A DNA stretch of 64,000 bases from Prostheceraeus crozeri. Taxonomy: Eukaryota > Platyhelminthes > Polycladida > Euryleptidae. The DNA is taken from positions 248,001 through 312,000 of the forward strand of contig CAJQUW010009236.1 of the NCBI GenBank assembly GCA_907163375.1, given 5' to 3'. Shown here piece by piece: positions 34,001 to 46,384 of the stretch. Every line of letters begins with the position of its first letter. The first letter of the stretch is position 1. The notes under the pieces were generated by a model that had not been told where the DNA came from, did not search any database, and worked only from the letters and a program-made list of their open reading frames with translations. The translations under genes were made by a program, and so were the position numbers.

Positions 34001-37000
34001 CTCATACCAAAGACTCTAAATGATATTAGGTGTGTGCGTTCGCATCTCAGAAACATTAGTCTGCCCAATTTCGTGATTACTGATTCTTTCATTGACTTAC
34101 ATGTAACGAGCCGCATTCAGATTGTAAACACAATTTGTTCATGAGGCCGGTAATGATGATTTATAAATTTGTCAGATATCAGTGGAATTTTCATTGTTGT
34201 CTGATGTCATGATTGATATCATGTCTCTGCAACATTGGAATTCAGGCTGACGCACGATTTGTTTAGCAATAAGCAAAAGAGTTCGAAAATTCACTAATTT
34301 TTACGTCCTCTGACACGGGCGCAAAGACTTATGAACGGGTCTGTAGATTTTTTGCTTTTTCATACTTCTGGATGGAATTGCTGATACATGTACTAAAGCA
34401 TATTGTGCAATGCACGTCGTACATGTACGTGTGCGTACATATTTTTTGATAGTATGGTTGATAGATTCCCTTACAGAGATTTGTTGGTACCTGCACTTCT
34501 TTCACGAGATGTTTTGATGGATTTGTTGTTTTTTTGTTCATTTTAATGGATTTGTTAATTATATGCATGTAGACTACGTATCTGCTGATAGATTTTCGAA
34601 TAAGTTCTTATGGATTTGTTAAAATGTATACTTCTTCCTTAATATACATTAATATACCTGTATTTCATGGATTCTAAAAAACGTGCATTTATGTGTTGAT
34701 AGATGTGTTAACTCGTATTGATAGATTTGTTGATGTGTACAAATTAGCTTTTTATCTTCATACATTTTCATAAATTTGCTGATACAAATTACTAAGCGAT
34801 GATAGGAAATATTTCATGTATACCAAGATTTAAGTTTTCGTTCATCAGTCGATCATCATTTTTAAATAGAGCATGGGAATTATGCATGATTATTTTCTTA
34901 TATACTGATTATGTTTATTTAGTTGCTACACTTGTTTGACATTGATGATGCATTATGATTGTTTTTACTAAATGGCATTTTTAGCTGATCATTAAAGGGT
35001 CCTTATTTCTTTTCATGACAGCTCTGACAGCCTTAGATGTGCTGATGAATACAGAATATACGGTCATTTTGAGTTATCAAATTTACTATTGGCATTTCGA
35101 AATCCTCGGATGATTCCTCTGAAAACGCTGGAAAACAGGTCAACGGTTGTAATCATTCACATTTTTTAACTGAATTAAGTAATTGTCGATAATTGTATCA
35201 ATGTCCTTATATTTATTGTGCCCATCGTTATAAAATAGGTGCTTCTTTAAACTTTTAGCAAATCTTTTAGGTATTGATTGAACACATCGTCAAATATCCT
35301 AGTGCGGAATACTCACACTTTTATGTAAAGACAATAATTAAGGTCTTAGAATTGTGTGCTGAATTAAATGTGCAGATTGCATTACGTAATTCAGCAGAAT
35401 GTATTTTCTTCTTCACATTCTTTGCATAATTGACAGCGTATTCATGCCGCTGATATCAGTTTCAATATGCATCGCTGAAGAGTAAACTGCACTTTCAGTT
35501 AGTGTTCTTAAGAGATATCAAATTGTCTAATGTATCGGAATCGTTTCGAAAGTAAGTTAAACAAAACAGATTTTGTGTCTTGGCGGCACGCTATCAAGAA
35601 AGGCAGAATGTCTTTTATGCAAATATATTGCAATATCATCAGTCATAATGCGGTCACGAAGATAATCTTAGTGTACACATAGTCGATACAACTTCTTAAA
35701 CTCAAATTATACTTGCACCTAGAGATTAAATATGGCAGCTAAGTAAATGTTTCCATGAATTCTTAACTTTTGTAATAGAAGCACTTGAATGTCGATAAAC
35801 CTTTGCATCTTCCATAAGATTGAGCGTAAATAACTTTGACCTGGAATTTCATAGATAACTGGTGATCTGATAATGATTCAAATCTCATATTTACATATTG
35901 TGTGTACCAAAACGTAAAATGAGGAGTTGAAGCAATTGTCATGACATCCAGTCAGTGGAAAAAGGCATTTGAAATTCAGAAGTTCAAGTATTCTTTTTCG
36001 ATTCTTGTCACTACTCGCAAATGAAATTATTTGCATGTTTACTTTAAATGTGTGTAGCATGTCAAACAGCTCAAGCATTTCTGGGTCCATCATTTTCACC
36101 TTCTGATTGTTTGGTAGTAGGCCAATAGTTGCATTTCACGTGAAATGATACCAGCTGATGGAACAATATCTTCCGATTAAAACTTAATGTCACAGGAGAT
36201 CAGATATGGAAGTGGTAAACTGATTAGTTTTCTTAATTGACCAATATTGCTGAGAAATTCGACTATGATTGTTCGAAATTTGTTATTTTTTATGCGAATT
36301 ATCGATCCATCATTCAATGGAAGCATCATATTCAATATGGTTGATTTTACAAGTTGCGATAGGCAATACTGATCATTAAATGATGGTCAGCAATCAGCAT
36401 ACTTTCAATCACCGACGGTATCAAACAGGTCTCACAAATGTCTATCATACACTGTATATGTATTTCTCTATATTTTTAAGCCATCCTGTTCAGAATCACT
36501 ATCAGCTTACAAGATATTTGAGTATTGATATGTTTCGGTACACATGAGTATGTAGCTCATACATTCCATTTCCAAAACTGACATATATTTCAGTCGTTAG
36601 ATTCACCGGTCTCCATTGTTACTTTCCTATCATCTTTGCTTATATCAAATATTTCCTCGTGTAGCTATTATAAATTACTGCGATATATATCACTGCGGTT
36701 AATGAACTATTTATCTAGAAGAGCATCCGATTTATAGAAAATTCTTAACCGCACTTTGCTTTTAGTTAGGAATTCGGCATGCAGGTTTACAATCACATGA
36801 GTTGTAGTTTTCGTAAAACAGTGCATACATATTTGGCATGTTTTGGAATGAACTTATAGCCTTCTTTTGTGTAGGCGATTGTTGCAATTTTTATAAATCC
36901 AAACAGGTTGATGGAGTTTTGGATGGATTTGACAACCGGCGCTTCAGTCTAAAATATGCAGATGTCTGTGTAACCAGTTCTGACTATATGATCTGTTACA

Positions 37001-39543
37001 TGCCTGAGCCAGATAACACACTAATTCTAGAGATAATAAAAATCCAGTTAAGTAAATTGCCATCCATGCTATCATCAATGAGGTTGCGTATAATATGTGG
37101 GACTTAATAAAATGCCCGATTGTAGTCACAGACGATGGCGTCAACGCATTTACCATCATCGGATGAAGAGTAACAATCATAATGCCTATTACTTTGTTCA
37201 TGAACTATCGTGATTTTTTTTAATCATGGCTTTTATAACAGGCTCCTCAATTATGTATCTGCTTTTATTATAGTCACATTTATCACATGCCTGCTTTTAG
37301 AAAATTGCGCTGCTTATGAGTAGATTATAGCAATCCCATGCCTTCTAGCTAGGAGTATGTCATATCGCACTTTTACGTGGCCACGAGATATCTTTCTCAA
37401 GTTCTAAATAGTTGACAAAATTGAAATGCATATCTATCGATCATTTTGCCAACAGTTGTTGTGACTTCTTATCTTCTGTATCTTCCAAAATGTTTGAATT
37501 TAAGAATTGTTTTCTGATAGAACGTGAATGTTGTCATTTGGATAATCAAACTTACATTACAAACTGCTTTCAGGATCAGCAGTCATACGGTTTTCTGGTA
37601 TTTTAGGTCACCATCTGAAGAATTGTTTTTGATAGTTTGCCTTCCCACTTCGTTGAAGAAGCGATGATTATATTGATGATTGTATTAATTTCGATGAAAT
37701 ATCATCCGCACGTTAACGCCGCTATCAACCGTCGGCAATGTCAAAGGGAGCATGAAAGTGCCATAATCGTATTTGAACATCTTTTCAGAAATTTGACGCC
37801 TTCGCTCAATAAGTAAAGAGTTGGCTCATAATCGTATTTACTCGACAACTTCGCCCCTTGCAGATCTCTTTCTATAGTTGCTTTTGTTAAAAGCTTTCCT
37901 TTGAATTACTTATGATTTAATGTAAATGGCTGTCGGCATTTCTGAAGGTGTTTGTAGTGAACACAGTGGTAGAATAGGTCGTTAAAGTTTTAAGGATTAA
38001 TGTCCGTTGCCTATTTTTGTTGATATAGAAGAAGGACCACCTTGTATTGAACGATAAGGATGGGTGTTCCTTCGAAGAGATTGTCTGTTATTATCCATCC
38101 TCCTTTAGAGGCTTAAAATGTGGTTTAGCTTTCTTAACATGAGCGATCATTGTTTTCTATAGTTTGATCCTGATGATGCCAAATAACCTTCGTAATGGAA
38201 TTAGAGTCCAAAGGACTGGGTCGCAGTAATCATATTTTCTAGAATAGACGACTTATTATTTTCAACTTTATTTCGAAGTTTGTGATTACTCTCTTCATGC
38301 ATTCTTATCCCATCCCAGCCAAGGCCCTGTCCCAATGTCTAGATTAGGATTGAGGGACATTTAACTCATATATCGAGTATGATTTAGAGAGAATTCTGTC
38401 ATGGATGACTTTAACCGGATCATATTTAATGAAAGCGAAGCTCAGTCAATCCACTTTTCCCATAAACGCGCCCAAGACAATTAAACCATTGTTTAGACAA
38501 TTTCTTTGATTGGTGTGACACTGACGACTTCTTCGGCTGGTCAACAACGTTCCCACCGTTATGTAGTATTGTTTGGAGCATGCCTACTTCAGCCCTAAGC
38601 AGTTGTCCATTCTCTCATTGGAAGCACAAATCAATTTCACAATATTGCAATATAATTGTTTGCTCTCTCCATTGCATGTCTTATATAAAATGTAAAAGTA
38701 ATGCCACTGTTGGTACTTCAGTCCCAGTGCCTTCAACAGACGATTTCATTCTTTATAAGGCTCCGCTTTCTCTTTGATGGAGTTCTGCTCACATGTTTGG
38801 TCATGAGACCGTCGAAGGAGCTTATCCTGTATACTAAGTATACTAGATCGCATTCAGCTCTAGGCAGTTCGTCAGACAAACGATGCCAGTCTCACTTCAA
38901 ATAGGGCATCACTCGTAGACCGCCACACAGATGAGTCTTAAGTCTTTCCTCCTTCTGCTACTATCAATAGGGTCTTCGTTCTAATGAAATTACATCTCCT
39001 ACTCCACGTCCTCGTTCTTTTGCCAGACGCATAAGAGAAAGTGACAACATGAATCCAAAAATTGTTACATCTAATCGTTGGTGCATGAATTGCAACATTT
39101 ATGTATGATTTTTCATATGAAAAGCTGAACAACCCTAGGAAGTTAGGATTAGGGCAGCCTTAATGCACTGATTCTCTCATCAGGCTGGATTCGTTACCTA
39201 TAGTAATGAAGATCCTTACACAACTTACATTATCATTGAAACACACCAACTTTTAGTTTAATTTTTCGGTTTTTTGATGTACATGTCAGCTCCGACAAAT
39301 TCATTTTTCCAAGATGCACCTTGCATATTACCATTTTTGCATGAATACATTTTTTTTCAAGGACTGCCTTCAAAGTAGCACTTCATAAATACTTGACTTA
39401 TTTTGGGAAGACGGCAATGTACTCTCGGAATAGCTAAGTTGGTCACTATCAATTGACACTGACGCCAGGCAAATCTATCAAATACACGAAGTCTTTCGTA
39501 ATGTTAAAATGTGAAATTAGATCTTTAAACAATCTAACGTATT
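31085..39543. other. LSM4 intron 4, no gene recognised; CTGGAAA repeats
   Basis: No domain-bearing frame on either strand. CTGGAAA-rich repeat blocks occur at about 32115-32160 (TCCAGGCGCTCCCTGGAAATC) and 32690-32775 (AGCCTGGAAATTTTCG, ACACCTGGAATTTTTC), perhaps two ends of one element. GATTTGTT-like words recur loosely between 34320 and 34760. The frames at 33866-34144 (+), 35878-36099 (-), 36838-37107 (+) and 38580-38904 (+) show nothing recognisable. Confidence 0.4.
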
Positions 39544-39795
39544 TCAGATACAGACACAAGAGTACCTATCCCAAACCTGGAAAGGCGCCACAAAACCAGA
39601 TTTTGCTTTGCCACTCAAAAATTGCTTAACCGTAACCACTATGATGGCTTGTAAATTTACATCTTTCCGTCTTTTTGCACCTCGTCTGTCCTTTTCCATC
39701 AAACATCCGTATCCAGTGCATTTAACACAAATCTTGTCGTGCTCTTCCAATATTACCAAAAAATTTCCACACATTAAGCAATTAAACTTGCTCAT
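39544..39795 (-). CDS. Unidentified zinc-ribbon-like small protein
   Basis: From ATG 39795 the - strand encodes 83 residues starting MSKFNCLMCGNFLVILEEHD. Five Cys are spaced CX2C-X13-CX2C-X4-C (CLMC, CVKCTGYGC), like a small zinc ribbon, followed by a basic stretch EKDRRGAKRRKD and a hydrophobic segment NLQAIIVVTVKQFL. The frame is open further upstream to 39885, right at the target site of the adjacent hAT element. It could be a nested exon, or the N terminus of a transposase. No homologue is recognised. Confidence 0.35.
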   Translation of the reverse strand: MSKFNCLMCGNFLVILEEHDKICVKCTGYGCLMEKDRRGAKRRKDVNLQAIIVVTVKQFLSGKAKSGFVAPFQVWDRYSCVCI

Positions 39796-39887
39796 AATAG
39801 TTAATATTCGGTCTTGAAAATCATGAAGTTTCAAGATAGGCCTTTGTACTATATTTGTATCATTCGCACTAGTTTGCGAGAACACAC

Positions 39888-40966
39888 TAGGGATTGCACC
39901 AGGTCAAGATCCGGATCCGGGATTCGGCGGATCCTGTTGCAAATATCCGGGATCCGGTATGAGATCCGCCCGGATCCCGGGAAGAGCGTTTATGATGAGA
40001 TGTTGATGGTCATTAATGCTGTGGAAAACCCTATTTAACGATAGAAGTTATTGTCAAAAAAAACTTGTTCAAACTTGTTTTTCTCGTTGCTTGTTGGGTG
40101 TGGCAGGCAAGAATGCGAATATAAATCTTAATAGAAATGTTTTAGCCAGGAATACCTGTAGCTCGGTATTGAATGACCATCTATTAATGTGCAAAAAAGG
40201 TGAAGTAACTTATTCATGCTTTGTTCATTCTAATTGTCATGTTACCGTTGTAGACTTGTGACCACTGCAACCGCTTTACTAATCCACACCAAGGAATGAA
40301 TGGACATCCATGACTTTCAAAGCTAATAACATAAAAAGGATCCAATGTGCTTTTCCAAACATATGATATTGATCCGACTACCCTACACTTACAATGAACA
40401 ATAGCTGTAATTAATAATAAGTCTATAATAGTTGGATATGCGCATATTACTTAAATAATCACAAATAAAAGCAAGTCTGCTGTCTTTCCTTTCTTTTAAT
40501 TAAATACACTTGTTTATCGTTGTTGAAATTGTTTTTTTGATTGACAATCATGGTAAATGTAAACTTTACCAATGCAGAAATTCATTTACAGTTATCATGT
40601 CTTAAGAAAGAGTACCCATTTCTCTATGCTCAGTTTCAGATTGTATTGCTGATATTTTAGATACTTGTAATCATCCATTGATATTTAGTAATTATATTTT
40701 GTAAAAAAGACAATAACAACTGAGAACCAGAGTGACAACTGCAATTGGCGATAGCAAAATCCTAGGATTTCAATATCACTTCATGAGCATGTTTTTATGT
40801 ATTATGAAACGCATAATTAAAACTTAATCAAGGGAACCGGACTATTCAATGTTTCATGATAATGAAAACGAATTACATGCAGTTTTATCACTTTTGATCA
40901 TAAGATCCGGGATCCCCGGGTCTAGGATCCGGGTGGTTGCAAAACCCCGAGTATTTGCAATCCCTG
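39888..40966. mobile_element. Short hAT-type element, 8-bp target duplication
   Basis: 1,079 bp bounded by TAGGGATTGCACC at the left and GCAAATACTCGG-like GTATTTGCAATCCCTG at the right (10-bp TIR TAGGGATTGC/CAGGGATTGC). It is flanked by GAACACAC (39880-39887) and GAACACGC (40967-40974), 7 of 8 identical. Both subterminal regions hold clusters of GGATCC/GATCCGG words (about 39910-39985 and 40905-40935), as expected of transposase-binding repeats. The interior is AT-rich with no readable transposase (the 40016-40261 frame shows no hAT motif), so it is non-autonomous or gutted. Confidence 0.85.
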
Positions 40967-41166
40967 GAACACGCGCTCGTGTGCGAATGAATTTGGAATT
41001 TTTACGTCTTTTTTCTATCAGCATTTACGAGCTCTGCACCATTAATACATTAAATGATGATCGTGATGTAAATTTCGTCATGGATTTGATGTTGAGGAGA
41101 AAATTACGATATTTTGAAGATAAATCACATCATTTTGCTGAATCACACAATTTCTTCTTCTTCCAG

Positions 41167-41264
41167 GTAATTTCTCCGGGCGTGGAGGTCCAGGTGGTAG
41201 AGGCGGAGGAAGAGGCGGTTCACGTGGCGGTGGCGGTGGTGCCAAGCATCGTCATCAACAATGA
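41167..41264 (+). CDS. LSM4: LSM4, exon 5 (C-terminal RGG tail and stop)
   Basis: Acceptor TTCTTCTTCTTCCAG precedes GT|AAT, completing a Gly codon split over the intron (phase 1). The exon encodes NFSGRGGPGGRGGGRGGSRG, then GGGGAKHRHQQ and TGA at 41262-41264. The Arg/Gly-rich tail matches the RGG C terminus of animal LSm4, a site of symmetric arginine dimethylation that promotes LSm and P-body assembly. With exons 2-4 it gives 142 residues plus the initiator Met, against 139 in human. This exon lies 26,635 bp from exon 4. Confidence 0.95.
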
Positions 41265-41690
41265 TTCTGAGACTCATCTGTTTTGTACCATTTCCACTGT
41301 AATTAGAAATATAAGCATTGAATACCTATTTGTGCTTTGACATCTTGACTTCATCGAAATTGCGATTATTTTGCAAATTGTCAAATTACAGAATATTTTA
41401 ACGGTCATACGCTATGGATATTTGGCGGAATTTTTGGATATTGTCAATTGCAGACTTCGATCATTAAATTTAGGATGATGACAAAACAATGCTGAAATTG
41501 ATTGGCATCAGTAATGAGACGTTGTGTGCAATCAATGATAAAAATGGTCTAATTAGTCTTGTATGGTATTGTAGAATAATACTGTCAATTTTCTATAGCA
41601 AGAGTGCGGTGCTTTGTGCAGGAATGGAAAACAAAGTCACATTGATTTTAATGCACCACAAAATAAATTTCAGAGTAGTGAGCGATAGTA
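41265..41690 (+). other. LSM4: LSM4 3' UTR with poly(A) signals
   Basis: Downstream of the stop are ATTAAA at 41463-41468 and a canonical AATAAA at 41662-41667, so cleavage near 41680 is likely. The extent is inferred only from these signals. Confidence 0.5.
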
Positions 41691-44641
41691 ATCTTGGAAT
41701 TGTATAGAGTGGATCGTGTACATGTATGCGTTCTCTATTAATCCAACGCAATAGGGCCTATACTTGTGACATTCAATCGAAATTCGTTTGTAATCGTCGA
41801 GCTTGCGAAAATTTGTTCTTTACTTACAAATGGGTTGGTATATGCAGATATATGGGTAAAGGCCTACATGTGGGCAATCCCGTCTGACTTCGAGGCTTAC
41901 ACTATAGGTGACCCTGATATCTGTTCAATACACTAGGTGACATAGCCACGCGTATTTACAGAGCACCCCAAACATCCGTGGTTAAAGACATTCTATTCTT
42001 CTACACGCTGCACTAAGAGTCAGAAATCACTTGATCTGATGATTTAAAATACGGAGAATATGTTTATGAATACGCGCGGGCGAGCGTTTATAGTTTACGC
42101 GTCGTCTGAACAACGGATGAACCGCTGAGCATGTTCTGTCTTCCTTGAGCATGAACTTGAGGTCCTATCACATTGTTTAGCCTCTGATACATGCAGACAC
42201 ATATGAGACGCAAAGTCTTTATAAAAGGACTTCCGATAGATGTTGCAGCAATATGCCACGCATAGCCACAGAGTAGCACCCAGTGTAAAACAATGTTTGG
42301 ATCTGCTTGCAGAAAAAAAAATAGGTTGCATGGTCCATTTGACCAGTGTCAGCACCAAACTAAATAGACTCCGTATTAATTGCTACGGCAATAAGCTTGC
42401 AACATTTGTAAAAAAACAATCAATGGCTTTAATGCACACAAGTAAAAAATATTTGAAAAATCAAATTTCGCGCATCTGCATGCATAGGCCAACCTAATAA
42501 GCTATCTACCCGTTTTCGTGACGTCTGTAGGCTACATGCAACAGGATCAAAAATTCGATTTGAGCCTGTACAAAAATAAAGGCAAATATCACGTGCCTTT
42601 TGATAAGCAGATACGTGCAAGGTTCCAGAATTGGGTTTTAGTGCAGCCCATTTAAAGAGTCAGTAGGCTAGGCCTAATTATTTGTTTTCATGTGTCTGAT
42701 ACCTTTTCAACATAGAATTTTGCTAAGTGAAGAAACAAGAAGGCAAGTATCGATGGGGCCGCTAATGCTTTCGGCATCATAGCCTATAGGCCTGAGCTCT
42801 CTGACATGTCGATCTGCTATCGGTACTAATGAAACATTCCGTACAAAATATAGGGGGGAGGGAAATTACAAGAAATTTGTAAGTAAATGAAAGTGAGTTG
42901 TATTACGCATTCAATTACATGCACAAGATCAAGTATGCTTTCATTTGGTAAATAAACGTTCAAGTATATGTAACTTAAAAGATGACAAAGAATAACTTTG
43001 GAAAGATTAGTAAATCCTTTGATATTCCTTCGCACAATCATTTTGTCTACCGTATGTGTTCCTTGCACATTTGAGCTGAAAGTTTTGAACTTTTTCATTC
43101 AATGCTTCATTTGAAATGTTCATGTGGCATCAAATACGAGCATTAGTATCAATTCAATTGTCAAGTGTCTTCTCTCAAACATTCATGCTACTTGAAATGC
43201 TCATATCATCAAATGCGATCATTTAGTATTAAACGAGTTTCTTTTTCTGGTTGGAGTAACGTGATTCGAACCGTGCTTCATTTTTTGCGGGGCGCTAATC
43301 GCTGATTGTGAGTTCTTTTTGGGTATTATTTAGGAAGTGAAAAACAACTGCACCGCTATATATTGAAATAACTAAATTTGGAAAAGTAAATCATTTGACC
43401 ATAAAAATGTCTTTAATGGGAGTGAGCTTGGCTTGAATATCAAATGTACCCAAAAATCAACAAAAGACAAATTTGCTTTTATTCCTTTCATTCTATATGA
43501 AAAGTAGGAAAGATAGACCTTATAGTTTTCGATTGCATGCCTAGTTGTCAATCTAAACCTAATAGACGAGTCACTCCTTCGATTGTTTTCTAGGGATCTT
43601 CAGAGACTTCGATGCAAACAAAATCGACCCAACGCCCCAATTATTCAAGAATAATTGTTTTCTCTTTTAGAATAATTATTTTTTCATTATTTTGCGTCGA
43701 ACTTCTCGATGTCGAACTATTTCTAATTTCAGTGATTACAAATATGTACATCAGCTGAGAAGTATGTTTTCAAGCAATTTATGCGTCCCTTTAAAAACAA
43801 ATGATATTGAATTAAATTTACATGAGAAAATATTTTAGAAAAGCATTAACTGTTGACTATAGTCTCTACAACGGAATCATCTTAAACAGCAAAAGTAATT
43901 GAAGCTGCATCTTCAACCTCGTTGCATTCATGTAATAATAAATATTTGTAACAACCTAAATTGAAGTGACATAGCCTACACATTTACATTTTTTATTACT
44001 CCCATACATTTCTGATACGCATCTCCCATTCATCTTTTGGAAGCAGAATCGCTGATGCAACCTCAGACATAATAGAATATGCGTACAGACCGGTACATAT
44101 TTTCAAATAGTGAGCCTTTGAAACTACATGAGGTTATTATTTTCAAGAAGAGAAAAATCAAGAAAACATGTACGCGTGCATTCTTCTCGACATCGTGTTA
44201 AGACTCAATGGTTCCCACCCTCTTAAAAGTGATAGAAAATTACCGATAGGCGGACTGGTTCTAGCGAAGGGAATTGAGAAGTTAACATGTTGAGTGTGAA
44301 CTCAAGAACCAGCAAGTGCATATGTCTGTCAGACACGAAAGCAATGTCATTTTTCTTTGTAGGCTTACTGCACAAGCAACGCAGAATATTTTGATGGATG
44401 CAGTGAAGAATGACCATGGCCAGCCAAGAATGAAGACCAAAAAAAGCATTATTGACGACTTTCCGCTGACCAAACGGAAAAGTGACTGCAAGCAGGGGTC
44501 ATCGCGTGTAAGCTCTATCTTTTGATCATTAGATCATGAGTAATAATTAGGCTAATGTTTTTACGACAGCAGCAATCTGACCTGTGTAGGATACCGATTA
44601 AAGTACCACCCACAAGAGGAATAGTGAACACTACTAAAGTA
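41691..44641. other. Intergenic, nothing recognised
   Basis: No supported gene or repeat. GGTTCGAATC on the - strand near 43260 looks like a tRNA B box, but no A box or T-stem accompanies it. Confidence 0.4.
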
Positions 44642-44808
44642 TGTCAAAAATAGCCTCTGGCTTTCTCAGGAATTAAAAAAAAAACAAAATTTCTAATATA
44701 CCAAGCTTTCAATTATTATATACCAATATATAATATTTCAATAATATACCAACAATTATTTTGTTTTGTTTTTTTTATTCCTGAGAAAGCCAGAGGCTAT
44801 TTTTGACA
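44642..44808. mobile_element. Small MITE, 167 bp, TA target duplication
   Basis: Inverted arms of about 45-48 nt (TGTCAAAAATAGCCTCTGGC and onward through CTTTCTCAGGAATTAAAAAA, with its inverted partner ending TTTTTGACA) flank an AT-only loop. TA sits on both sides (44640-44641, 44809-44810). The arms match almost perfectly, so the copy is young or structurally preserved. It is a Tc1/mariner-like non-autonomous element. Confidence 0.88.
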
Positions 44809-46250
44809 TAGTGTATAATATCCAGGAATGGCCAAACAATTACGTACTTTACTACTAAAGTACTCTGTAGACCACGATGTCTAGGTACAATAAAGAGTTA
44901 ATATTGCACTCATGAATAAAACACATGCTGTATGAACAAATGCGCATTTGTTCCTGTTAATTCACATCGAATTTCAAATCGCTAGATTGAGCACGCTACT
45001 CTGGCCAATAGGAAGGAAACTCGCTTTCGTAGCTATAAAGTACACTTGCATTCGTAGCGTAGCAGCTTTTAACATAGTTCCTATAGATACTGACTTTTAC
45101 AATTACAAGTGACATTAAACGATTGTCTAGCCATTGAACTAGTGTGCAGCGCTATTCAACAGAATTTGTGCTGGGAAGTTACAACTATTGAAACAAGCAG
45201 TTCATCGCTATCAAGAAAATATTAAAAAGTCATGCTTTGAAAATGAAGTTCTTATAATCAATTTATACATTGATTCATGTATTTCTGCTATTCAAATTCA
45301 AGAAATTGCAATAGCAGCATCTCGCAAGAAATTTACAATGTCAATAGACTCATAGTAAAGGGCGATATAATTTGTTTTTCAAAAGAGATGTAAAATATAT
45401 CTGTTTTCACAATTTTTCTCTTAGTTTTCAGAATTATTAAATTCAGAAAATGCTTATAAATGTGGAGCCGGCCGCGAAAGTGAGCAAATTATCAGTCTCA
45501 AAGGACTTTCCATGCCAATATACAAACCTGCACCTACATGTTCATTATGTAGGTTTGGCATCTATTGGAATATAATATCAAAATTTAGCGGTGAACTTTA
45601 TAGGTTATTGGAATAATGTCTATGTACTATCGAATTTATGCTTCCATACATACAAAGGAAAACTGACCAATAGAATCAGCAGAAAAAAACCCACAACTCA
45701 AAGACATTTCTGCGAGCAGCATTCAAAGAGGGAAATTCTCTTTATCTGTGCATGTCAAGCTTATGGAAGCAATGTCCTCAATGAAGATATCGGAAAATTT
45801 GTATACATTGAAAGATTGGAACTGCCAAATAGATGACCCAATTCAGGGCCACCACTACTTTGAAAATCTCCCGAAGTCCATTACATTTTACTCAGCGCAA
45901 TCGCTTGTTTAGAAGTTCAACTAGAACATCATATTGTAGTGGCATCACAATCTAACTTTTTACGTTGCAGCATTTTCGTCTTATCATTTCGTGTTATCGG
46001 GCTTTACTAGGATCTGTGTAAGAAGTCCCATATTCAATGTGCTCATATTACATCGCTGTAGGATCGATTGAGTCGCACTTAATGCGTGAAAAATTAAAGT
46101 TGGGCCTTACTATAGCGATAGGATACAGATATTTTTATCTTAATCAAGAATATAAGATCTGGCGGAGTACGGTAGGACCACTATTCAGTAAATAAAAAAA
46201 CTCAATTGTCTCCTGAGTGCCAAATAATAAAGAAAATATAGAGTCTACCC
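44809..46250. other. Intergenic; possible promoter near 45005
   Basis: CCAATAGG at about 45005 followed by GCTATAAAGTA at about 45031 has the spacing of a CCAAT/TATA promoter pointing +. No convincing first exon follows, and the frame at 45591-45836 is unremarkable. Otherwise nothing is seen. Confidence 0.25.
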
Positions 46251-46384
46251 GGTATCACCAGACATTTCGGGTCCAGGGCAGACCCTTTATCAATAACAGA
46301 ACACTTGATAATGTAATAATAATTCATTATCAAGCGCTCTGGCATTGAAAAAAGAGGTCTGGACCCCGCAACGTCTGACGATGC
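46251..46384. repeat. Imperfect palindrome, about 60-nt arms
   Basis: The left arm (46251-46313, GGTATCACCAGACATTTCGGG to ACACTTGATAATG) and the right arm (46324-46384, CATTATCAAGCGCTCTGG to CGTCTGACGATGC) are complementary at roughly 70-75% around a 10-nt AT loop. Both keep the GGGTCCAG and CATTATCAAG blocks. Probably an old foldback element. Confidence 0.6.

Noticed and set aside
43255-43275. tRNA B box-like GGTTCGAATC on the - strand
   Set aside because: No A box at the right distance, and the flanking bases do not form a T stem.
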